From JANQRA01 sp035762545 (lineage in GTDB: Bacteria; Actinomycetota; Acidimicrobiia; Spongiisociales; ZC4RG35): DNA of 64,000 bases. The stretch lies in contig DASTOM010000025.1 of assembly GCA_035762545.1 (NCBI GenBank), forward strand, positions 43,339 to 107,338. The letters run 5' to 3'. Shown piece by piece: positions 57,426 through 64,000 of this stretch. The notes under the pieces were generated by a model, which was not told where the DNA came from, made no database searches, and was given only the letters and a program-made list of their open reading frames with translations. Both the position numbers and the translations under genes were made by a program. Every line of letters starts with the position of its first letter. The stretch's first letter is position 1.

Positions 57426-58415
57426 CTAACCGCGGGCAGCTTCGACCCTGGCGAGGAGGTAGTTGCCCAGGGACTCGAGGATCGACTTCGGCTTGGAGGA
57501 GGGGAGAGTTGCCAGGGCCGACTCGGCGATGGTCAGGCGGGTCTCGGCGATCTCGAGTGCCCTGTCGACGTGTCCTCCGTCACGGACCAGTGCGATCACC
57601 TCGTTGACGGTCTCGTCGCTGTAGGGGCGGCCGGATCCGAGGAGCGCCAGAACCTGGTCACCCTCGGGACCGGCAACCGCCCGAAGCACCGGCCCGGTGA
57701 AGGTCCCTTCCCGAATGTCCGAGCCGGCCGGCTTCCCGATCGTCTCCTCATCCGCCACCAGGTCGAGGGCGTCGTCGGCGATCTGGAAGACCATGCCCAA
57801 CTCCCAGGCCCATGTGGACAGGGCCTCCACCACGTCCTTGTCTGCGTCGGCGGCCATCGCGCCGAGGCGAGCCGAGGTTCGAATCAATGAGGCGGTCTTG
57901 CCTCCGATCACCTGCTGGTACTCCTCGAGGGAATGGGTGAGGTCGTCGGTCAGTTGGAGTTCCCTCGTCTGACCCTCGACCAGCTCGGCATAGGTAGCGG
58001 CGAGCAGGCGAACCGACTCCTGGCTCAGATGGGTGGCCGCCACTTCAGACGCCCGTGCCATGAGGAAGTCCCCGGCGAGGATGGCAACGGTGTTGGTCCA
58101 GTTGGCATTCGCCGAACTGGCGCCCCGTCTGGTGTCGGCCTCGTCGATGACATCGTCGTGATACAGCGAACCGACATGGATCAATTCCACTGCGACCCCG
58201 GCTTCTATGGGCCGCTCGTCGTCCGCGTCACCGAATTCAGCAGCGAGCAGGGCGAGCAGGGGACGGAACCTCTTGCCACCGGCGAGCAGGAGATGCTGGG
58301 CGATCTTGGTGAGATAGGGGTCGTCAGCCGTCGACGCCTCGAGCAGTCGCTCCTCCACCCGACCCAGGCGATCCCAGATTCGGGGAATATTGATGAGGCT
58401 TTGGAGGTCTTCCAT
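57426..58415 (-). CDS. Polyprenyl diphosphate synthase
   Basis: 329 aa. First Asp-rich motif HDDVIDEADTRRG (about 90-102) and second motif QIADDALDLV (about 213-222), with LAGGKRFRPLLALLAAEF at 44-61. Trans-prenyltransferase extending farnesyl or geranylgeranyl diphosphate to a longer chain, probably for menaquinone. Chain length is set by residues before the first motif (GVAVELIHVGSLYH), whose small residues suggest a long product. It converges on lysS. Confidence 0.9.
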   Translation of the reverse strand: MEDLQSLINIPRIWDRLGRVEERLLEASTADDPYLTKIAQHLLLAGGKRFRPLLALLAAEFGDADDERPIEAGVAVELIHVGSLYHDDVIDEADTRRGASSANANWTNTVAILAGDFLMARASEVAATHLSQESVRLLAATYAELVEGQTRELQLTDDLTHSLEEYQQVIGGKTASLIRTSARLGAMAADADKDVVEALSTWAWELGMVFQIADDALDLVADEETIGKPAGSDIREGTFTGPVLRAVAGPEGDQVLALLGSGRPYSDETVNEVIALVRDGGHVDRALEIAETRLTIAESALATLPSSKPKSILESLGNYLLARVEAARG

Positions 58416-58526
58416 TGGTGCCGATGGTATTACGGATCAAGACACTGAGACCAAGCCGAGAGGTCGAGATGGGGTTGTGTCTCCACCCGATGTTAAAATT
58501 GCATATGTCAGGTGCAGGAGTAGCGA

Positions 58527-61004
58527 GTGTTTGAGCGCTTTACAGACCGGGCCCGGAGGGTCGTTGTGCTGGCTCAGGAGGAAGCCCGGTTTCTGAATCA
58601 CAATTACATCGGGACCGAGCACATCCTTCTCGGTCTTCTCAACGAGGGCGAGGGAATCGCCGCCCAGGCTCTGGAGAGCCTGGACATAGATCTCGCCTCG
58701 GTCCGCGACGAAGTAGTCAAGATCATCGGCCAGGGCCAACAGTCCCCTTCGGGTCACATCCCGTTCACGCCACGGGCCAAGAAGGTCCTCGAGCTCAGCC
58801 TCCGCGAGGCACTTCAGCTCGGTCACAACTACATCGGCACCGAGCACATCCTCCTCGGTCTCATCCGTGAAGGTGAGGGTGTCGCGGCCCAGGTGTTGCA
58901 GCAGCTCGGCGCCGAGCTGCAAAAGGTCCGCCAGACAGTCATCCAACTCCTGTCCGGACCGGGAGGGTCCGAAGAACAGCAGCCCAAGTCGTCCGGCTCC
59001 GGTGGCCGTGAGTCCAGCTCATCGGGCTCCACAGTCCTCGACCAGTTCGGCCGCAATCTCACCCAGTCGGCCCGCGAGGGCTCTCTCGACCCCGTCATCG
59101 GCCGCGCCCGTGAGATCGAGCGGGTCATGCAGATCCTTTCCCGCCGCACCAAGAACAACCCGGTCCTCATCGGCGAGCCCGGTGTCGGCAAGACGGCCAT
59201 AGTCGAAGGCCTGGCGCAGCGCATCGTCTCCGACGAGGTCCCCGAGAACCTCAAGGGCAAGAACCTCTACACCCTCGACCTCGGAGCCCTGGTCGCCGGG
59301 TCTCGGTACCGCGGCGACTTCGAGGAGAGACTGAAGAAGGTCCTGAAGGAGATCAAGAGCCGCGGCGACATCGTCCTGTTCATCGACGAGATCCACACCC
59401 TCGTCGGTGCCGGCGCCGCCGAAGGCGCCATCGATGCCGCTTCGATCCTCAAGCCGATGCTCGCTCGCGGCGAGCTGCAGACGGTCGGCGCCACGACGCT
59501 CGAGGAGTATCGGAAGTACCTCGAGAAGGACTCCGCTCTCGAGCGACGTTTCCAACCGGTCCAGGTCGAGGAGCCGTCACTCACCGACACCATCGACATC
59601 CTCATGGGGCTCAAGGACCGCTACGAAGAGCACCACTCGGTGCGTTTCACCGATCAGGCGATCGTCTCCGCCGCCAACCTGGCCGACCGCTACCTCGCCG
59701 ACCGTTTCCTCCCCGACAAGGCCATCGACCTCATCGACGAGGCCGGCTCGAGGATGCGGATCCATCGCAAGAGTGACATCCCCGAGATCCTGGAGATCGA
59801 CAACAAGCTCGCCGGATTGCGGAAGAACAAGTCCGAAGCCGTCGCCGGAGAGAACTACGAGCGGGCCGCCAACCTCAGGGACGAGGAACGTTCCCTGCTC
59901 ATCGAGCGCGCCGAGCACGAGGGCGATTCCGCGGATTCGGGATGGGTCATCGACGAGGAAGAGATCGCAGAGGTACTGGCCCAATGGACCGGCATTCCGG
60001 TCCACCGGCTCACCGAAGAGGAGACCGCCCGTCTCGTTCACATGGAGGGTGAGCTCCACAAGCGGATCATCGGCCAGCACGACGCCATCCAGGCCGTGTC
60101 CAAGGCGATCCGGCGCACCAGGGCAGGGCTCAAGGACCCACGTCGCCCCTCCGGGTCATTCATCTTCCTCGGACCCTCCGGTGTCGGGAAGACCGAAACG
60201 GCCAAGGCGCTGACCGAGTTCCTGTTTGGCAAGGAAGACGCCCTGATCCAGCTGGACATGTCCGAGTACATGGAGAAGCACACCGTCAGCCGTCTCGTCG
60301 GTTCCCCTCCGGGCTACGTGGGATACGACGAGGGTGGCCAGCTCACCGAGGCGGTGCGTCGCAAGCCCTTCTCAGTTGTTCTGTTCGACGAGATCGAGAA
60401 GGCCCACCCGGACGTGTTCAACACTCTGCTTCAGATCCTGGAGGAAGGTCGTCTCACCGACGCCCAGGGTCGGACGGTCGACTTCAAGAACACCGTCATA
60501 ATCATGACCTCCAATCTGGGGACTCGAGACCTGCACAAGAAAGCGGTCGGCTTCCACATCGAAGACCAGGAGGTCTCGTACGAGCACATGAAGGGGCGGG
60601 TCACCGAGGAGCTCAAGAAGCATTTCCGACCCGAGTTCATCAACCGTCTCGACGAGATCATCGTGTTCCACGAGTTGACCATGGACGAGCTCAAGCTGAT
60701 CGTCGACCTCATGCTGGAACGGGTGCGGGCACAGTTGGCCAACCAACATCTGGATCTGGCCCTGACCGACCAGGCCAAGGAGTATCTCGGCACCAACGGT
60801 TACGACCCCGAACTCGGGGCGCGGCCCCTCCGTCGGGCGATCCAGCGGTTGCTCGAGGACCCGTTGTCAGAACGGGTATTGCTCGGTGAGTTCAAGGCCG
60901 GGACCACGATCCTGGTCGACTTGGATGCCGAGCACGACGAGCTCACATTCGAAGGTGTCTCCTCACCGGATGCGCCTCCAGTGGAGATGGCCGGCAGCGA
61001 ATAG
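58527..61004 (+). CDS. clpC: ATP-dependent Clp protease ATPase subunit ClpC
   Basis: 825 aa from GTG 58527. N-domain with two repeats (VVVLAQEEARFLNHNYIGTE, LELSLREALQLGHNYIGTEH), first AAA+ with GEPGVGKTAIVEGLA and LFIDEIHTLVGAGAAEGA, middle UVR segment NYERAANLRDEERSLL, second AAA+ with FLGPSGVGKTETAKALTEFL and a P-loop GYVGYDEGG for ClpP docking. It unfolds substrates for ClpP. It stands alone, as is usual in actinobacteria. Confidence 0.95.
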   Translation: MFERFTDRARRVVVLAQEEARFLNHNYIGTEHILLGLLNEGEGIAAQALESLDIDLASVRDEVVKIIGQGQQSPSGHIPFTPRAKKVLELSLREALQLGHNYIGTEHILLGLIREGEGVAAQVLQQLGAELQKVRQTVIQLLSGPGGSEEQQPKSSGSGGRESSSSGSTVLDQFGRNLTQSAREGSLDPVIGRAREIERVMQILSRRTKNNPVLIGEPGVGKTAIVEGLAQRIVSDEVPENLKGKNLYTLDLGALVAGSRYRGDFEERLKKVLKEIKSRGDIVLFIDEIHTLVGAGAAEGAIDAASILKPMLARGELQTVGATTLEEYRKYLEKDSALERRFQPVQVEEPSLTDTIDILMGLKDRYEEHHSVRFTDQAIVSAANLADRYLADRFLPDKAIDLIDEAGSRMRIHRKSDIPEILEIDNKLAGLRKNKSEAVAGENYERAANLRDEERSLLIERAEHEGDSADSGWVIDEEEIAEVLAQWTGIPVHRLTEEETARLVHMEGELHKRIIGQHDAIQAVSKAIRRTRAGLKDPRRPSGSFIFLGPSGVGKTETAKALTEFLFGKEDALIQLDMSEYMEKHTVSRLVGSPPGYVGYDEGGQLTEAVRRKPFSVVLFDEIEKAHPDVFNTLLQILEEGRLTDAQGRTVDFKNTVIIMTSNLGTRDLHKKAVGFHIEDQEVSYEHMKGRVTEELKKHFRPEFINRLDEIIVFHELTMDELKLIVDLMLERVRAQLANQHLDLALTDQAKEYLGTNGYDPELGARPLRRAIQRLLEDPLSERVLLGEFKAGTTILVDLDAEHDELTFEGVSSPDAPPVEMAGSE

Positions 61005-61114
61005 CTGTCAGCGCGCGGAACATGGGTCCCCCGACCCAAATGCCGACTCGATCGCTCAGACGCTAAAGACGACCCCGAAAGTGACCGATTTCAAGGGCCT
61101 AGCGCTGCTTGCCC

Positions 61115-61771
61115 ATGTTCAAGATCGTCACTGTCGTCGCCATGATGTTTGCCGGACTCGGTCCGGTCGCCCAGCCCGAGTACGTCGCCGCGGGCGACGA
61201 GGCCTATACCATCGACCTCGAGCTGGATGGGTACGTCAACGGCAAGATGGACCCAGCGCGAATGATGACCGTCGAAGGCTGCACCCTGGAGCGGGACGCC
61301 GCTTACCTCTACTCGCTGATGATGGCCGCTGCCGCCGATGACGGCATCGACTTGAGGGCAAGGGACTGCTACCGGACCTACAAGGCCCAGAAGCAGGCCT
61401 ACGAGCGCCGCTGTCCGTACGTCGAGACTCCGGTTTACGGGCTGGACGCGGCAACCGGGGAGAGAGTGCAGACCGGAACCAAGCGGGTCAGGGAGTGCAC
61501 CGGACCGCCTGTCGCCCCCGCCGGTGCCTCGAATCATGGCTGGGGTCGGGCCGTCGACTTCGGCAACCGTAACCGCGTCCTGAGCTGTTACGACGAAGAG
61601 TTCGACTGGCTGAAGAACAACGCCCACCGATTCGGCTGGATTCATCCGGAATGGGCCTACTGCGGCAAAGACACCCAGGAGCCCTGGCACTGGGAATTCG
61701 CGGGGGTCACCGATCCCACGCTCGTCGACTACGTCTCCATCGACCCTGCCCGTCTCCCCCCGCTCGAGTAG
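61115..61771 (+). CDS. M15/VanY-type D-Ala-D-Ala carboxypeptidase
   Basis: 218 aa from ATG 61115 (a TTG at 61109 is possible). N-terminal signal-like stretch FKIVTVVAMMFAGLGPVAQP. The LAS zinc site is ASNHGWGRAVDFGN (S-x-H-x6-D, about 150-158) with the third ligand in EPWHWEFAGV (near 194). Several Cys pairs (EGCTL, DCYRTY, RRCPYV, RECTG) suggest disulfides outside the membrane. It trims peptidoglycan peptides. It follows clpC by 110 bp. Confidence 0.85.
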   Translation: MFKIVTVVAMMFAGLGPVAQPEYVAAGDEAYTIDLELDGYVNGKMDPARMMTVEGCTLERDAAYLYSLMMAAAADDGIDLRARDCYRTYKAQKQAYERRCPYVETPVYGLDAATGERVQTGTKRVRECTGPPVAPAGASNHGWGRAVDFGNRNRVLSCYDEEFDWLKNNAHRFGWIHPEWAYCGKDTQEPWHWEFAGVTDPTLVDYVSIDPARLPPLE

Positions 61772-61809
61772 GCCCGAAAACAAGACCCGGCTGGCCTCGC
61801 CCGGCTTGA

Positions 61810-62730
61810 ATGCCATCGCTGATGGACATTCCATACGACGTGGTGGTGGTGGGCTCCCTCAACCAGGACATCAGCGTCCTCGCACCTCATCTGCCGAGAC
61901 CCGGTGAGACCGTCCTGGCCACAGACCACTTCACGGGCCCGGGCGGAAAAGGCGCCAATCAGGCGGTAGCGGCAGCCCGTCTCGGCGCATCCGTGGCGAT
62001 GGTGGGTCTCGTCGGGGACGACGAGCAGGGGAGGTACCTCATCTCCACGCTGGAGGAAGCCGGCGTCGGCGTCACCGGAGTCGGGGTCGGTGAGACCCGG
62101 ACCGGTCTGGCTCTGATAACCATCGCCCCAGACGGGGAGAACACGATCGTGGGAAGCTCAGGGGCCAACATGATGCTGACTCCGGACCACATCCGGGCCC
62201 AACGTGACCTGATCGCCTCGGCGAAAGTCGTCATCGCCCAACTCGAAGTCCCACCGGGCACGGTCCTGGCGGCCGCAGGCCTCACCACGGGCATCTTCTG
62301 TCTGAATCCGGCACCTGCCAGTGTCATCCCCGGCGACCTGCTCGCACACGTCGACGTTCTGATACCGAACCGCAGTGAGCTGGGCATTCTCGCCGGCACT
62401 GCCGAGCCTTCCACGATCGACGAGGTCAGCCACGCGCTCGAACGTCTCGATTTCGAGGGTCCTGTCGCTGTGACCTTGGGCAGCGACGGCGCCCTCCTCA
62501 GAGCGGAGTCGACGTCGATGTCCTTTCCCGCCCACGATGTCGAGGCGGTGGACGCAACTGGAGCGGGAGACGCCTTCTGTGGCGCGCTCGCGTTCGGGCT
62601 CAGCAGGGGAGAGCCGATGAGCCGGGCGGTCGCATTCGCAGTCGCAGCGGGGGCAGTCGCTGTCACCAGGTTCGGTGCGCAAGACTCCATGCCGACCCTG
62701 GCGGAGGTCGAGGCGATGGTCGGCTGGTGA
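61810..62730 (+). CDS. rbsK: Ribokinase, PfkB family
   Basis: 306 aa from ATG 61810 or 61825. DVVVVGSLNQDISVLAPHLP, GPGGKGANQAVAAARLGASV and the ATP/anion-hole motif DATGAGDAFCGALAFGLSRG with the catalytic Asp (near 258). It phosphorylates ribose, here probably ribose released by the nucleoside hydrolase encoded next. It heads a nucleoside salvage group. Confidence 0.9.
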   Translation: MPSLMDIPYDVVVVGSLNQDISVLAPHLPRPGETVLATDHFTGPGGKGANQAVAAARLGASVAMVGLVGDDEQGRYLISTLEEAGVGVTGVGVGETRTGLALITIAPDGENTIVGSSGANMMLTPDHIRAQRDLIASAKVVIAQLEVPPGTVLAAAGLTTGIFCLNPAPASVIPGDLLAHVDVLIPNRSELGILAGTAEPSTIDEVSHALERLDFEGPVAVTLGSDGALLRAESTSMSFPAHDVEAVDATGAGDAFCGALAFGLSRGEPMSRAVAFAVAAGAVAVTRFGAQDSMPTLAEVEAMVGW

Positions 62731-62742
62731 TAGCCTGCCGCG

Positions 62743-63678
62743 ATCGCCAGGCCCATCATCATCGACACCGATCCCGGTCAGGACGACGCAGTGGCGATCC
62801 TGGCTGCTCTCGCCTCGCCGGAGGAACTCGATGTCCTCGCCATCACCTCCGTGGCGGGAAATGTCCCGCTCGACTTGACCGTCACCAACTGCCTCGCCCT
62901 CGTCGAACTGGCGAATCGGTCCGATGTGCCGGTTTACCGGGGGTCCGTGCGACCCATGGTGAAGGACCTGGTGACGGCCGAGTACGTACACGGCCCGACC
63001 GGTTTGGATGGTGCCGACCTTCCTCCCCCGTCATTGGTGGAAGGTGAAGGCCATGCGGTCGACCGGATCGTGGAGATTCTGAGGTCCTCACCCGGCCCGG
63101 TGACCATCTGCACGCTCGGTCCCCTGACGAATGTCGCCCTCGCCTTGGTGAAGGACCCGTCGATCGTCGAGAGCATCGAACAGATCGTCACTATGGGAGG
63201 AGGGTTCTTCGAGGGTGGAAACACCACGCCCGCCGCGGAGTTCAACATCTACGTCGACCCCCATGCGGCCCATGTCGTCTTCACAAGCGGCATACCAATC
63301 GTCCTCATGCCCCTCGATGTCACTCACAAGGCCCTCACCACACCCGACAGGCTCGCCATGTTCCAGAGTCTGGGAACCCCGGCCGGTGACTGTGTCGCCG
63401 GGATGCTCGGGTTCTACGACAGGTGGGACAAGGACAAGTACGACATCCCCGGCGGGCCCCTCCACGACCCGACCGTGATCGCTTATCTGCTGCAGCCTGA
63501 TCTCTTCAGCGGTCGCAGCGTCGCCGTCGAGATCGACATTGCCCCAGGCCCCACCCTGGGAATGACGGTGGTCGACTGGTGGGGAGTGACGCACCAGGAA
63601 CCCAACGCGGTGGTCATGAACGAGATCGACTCAGATGGCTTCTACAGCCTCCTGGTCGATCGCATCGGCCGTCTCTGA
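62743..63678 (+). CDS. Nucleoside hydrolase (no canonical start codon)
   Basis: About 311 aa. Nucleoside hydrolase signature IIIDTDPGQDDAVAIL at the N-terminus holds the Ca-binding Asp cluster; VYRGSVRPM, TICTLGPLTNVALAL, EFNIYVDPHAAHVVF and HDPTVIAYL follow. It splits ribonucleosides into base and ribose. Upstream of the signature the frame has an in-frame TAG at 62731 and no ATG, GTG or TTG; the only likely start is ATC at 62743. The first standard start, GTG 62791, would delete the catalytic Asp motif. Either a rare start is used, a start was lost by mutation, or there is a sequence error. Confidence 0.8.
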   Translation: MARPIIIDTDPGQDDAVAILAALASPEELDVLAITSVAGNVPLDLTVTNCLALVELANRSDVPVYRGSVRPMVKDLVTAEYVHGPTGLDGADLPPPSLVEGEGHAVDRIVEILRSSPGPVTICTLGPLTNVALALVKDPSIVESIEQIVTMGGGFFEGGNTTPAAEFNIYVDPHAAHVVFTSGIPIVLMPLDVTHKALTTPDRLAMFQSLGTPAGDCVAGMLGFYDRWDKDKYDIPGGPLHDPTVIAYLLQPDLFSGRSVAVEIDIAPGPTLGMTVVDWWGVTHQEPNAVVMNEIDSDGFYSLLVDRIGRL

Positions 63679-63772
63679 CGTTCCCCACGCTTCTTGCGGC
63701 CGGACGGCACTAGTCTGCCGCCACGGACGGGTTTCATCCGTCTTTCCCAAGAAATCTGGAGGAAAAAACAAC

Positions 63773-64000
63773 GTGAAACGCTACTTGCGGTTCCTCGCGC
63801 TCTTCGCGGTATTGGGGTTGGTCCTCGCGGCCTGCTCCCCGGCCGACGAGGGAGGTGAGGAGACCACGACTTCGGCTGAGGAGACGTCGACGACGGCTGC
63901 TGAGACCACTACGACGGTGGCCGAGGGCACGACGACTACTGGTGCGCCGACTGGTGAGGCTGTGGTGACGTGTCTGGTGACGGATCTGGCTGGTGTGGAT
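63773..64000 (+). CDS. BMP-family (PnrA-like) lipoprotein, partial
   Basis: 76 codons to the window edge from GTG 63773, GGAGG 10 nt upstream. Lipoprotein signal peptide YLRFLALFAVLGLVLAAC with lipobox L-A-A-C, a Thr/Glu-rich linker (SAEETSTTAAETTTTVAEGT), and the start of the binding domain VVTCLVTDLAGVD, the opening strand of Bmp/PnrA nucleoside-binding proteins. This is the likely substrate-binding component of a nucleoside ABC importer and fits the ribokinase and nucleoside hydrolase upstream. The C-terminal 80% is outside the window. Confidence 0.75.
   Translation, partial: MKRYLRFLALFAVLGLVLAACSPADEGGEETTTSAEETSTTAAETTTTVAEGTTTTGAPTGEAVVTCLVTDLAGVD

Noticed and set aside
61005..61114. 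Second c-di-AMP riboswitch before the M15 peptidase
   Set aside because: Cell-wall hydrolases often carry one, but the conserved CCGTCAGCTAACC-type block and the GGGGGA context are absent here.
63725..63745. Intrinsic terminator before the BMP lipoprotein gene
   Set aside because: GACGG/CCGTC is only a 5-bp stem with a TTT tail; too weak to call.
1..64000. CRISPR arrays, insertion sequences, prophage or integrase genes
   Set aside because: I found no regularly spaced direct repeats, transposase or integrase motifs anywhere in the window.

Overview
The window is a high-GC chromosomal stretch from an actinobacterium. It carries a tad/Flp pilus locus beside a HAD phosphatase, a SigR/RsrA-type sigma/anti-sigma pair, a deazaflavin (F420)-type oxidoreductase, a MutT1-type Nudix plus histidine-phosphatase fusion, and many GTG/TTG or apparently leaderless starts. 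Gene order from about 28 to 61 kb (HAD, Ssd-like, tadA-B-C, pilins; topA; holB; DUF2342 protease, tilS, hpt, ftsH; folE, folB, folK; DUF2520, panC; lysS; clpC) follows, from memory, the Rv3661 to Rv3596c block of Mycobacterium tuberculosis. Intergenic distances and several replacement genes suggest a deep non-mycobacterial lineage, possibly Acidimicrobiia; that placement is inference. I saw no prophage, insertion sequence or CRISPR array.

Layout. 1-5.5 kb: a minus-strand accessory cluster (FAD oxidoreductase, OsmC-like protein, glycosyltransferase, two tandem alpha/beta hydrolases, TetR) with two near-identical 16-bp palindromes that look like the TetR operator. 5.5-7.5 kb: META-domain protein, primary-type sigma factor, CBS protein. 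7.6-10.7 kb: a HerA/VirB4-like ATPase divergent from the most remarkable gene here, a MerB-like organomercurial lyase homologue whose second catalytic cysteine position is an in-frame UGA followed by a hairpin like the E. coli fdhF SECIS. 10.7-14.3 kb: a heterodimeric ABC exporter. 14.4-27 kb: orphan Flp pilin, MutT1-like enzyme, fused E1 alpha/beta 2-oxoacid dehydrogenase, aminotransferase, RND/MMPL exporter, kinase, phosphoribosyltransferase, DUF3237, enoyl-CoA hydratase, HU, glycerophosphodiesterase, GNAT. 27-32.7 kb: ispD, HAD hydrolase and the tad locus. 32.8-40.6 kb: DNA polymerase X, F420-type enzyme, PhoH, topA, tmk, holB. 40.7-47.4 kb: tRNA-Thr(CGT), GH16-like protein, sigR/rsrA, DUF2342, tilS, hpt, ftsH. 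47.3-51.2 kb: a hairpin cluster, a small RHH/DUF4097 operon under a strong promoter with 22-bp phased operators, and a cation/proton antiporter behind a ydaO-type (c-di-AMP) riboswitch. 51.2-57.4 kb: folate, pantothenate and lysyl-tRNA genes. 57.4-64 kb: polyprenyl synthase, clpC, an M15 peptidase, and a nucleoside salvage group (ribokinase, nucleoside hydrolase, BMP-type lipoprotein) running off the end.

How the parts fit: most genes are housekeeping (transcription, replication, proteolysis, cofactors, tRNA modification). The accessory parts are the TetR cluster, which looks like a small-molecule modification or detoxification set, the Sec-type MerB homologue, the pilus locus and the nucleoside uptake/salvage genes. 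Two families of structured intergenic repeats are dispersed in the window. No selenocysteine machinery (selA, selB, selC, selD) lies in the window, so the Sec call depends on the rest of the genome.
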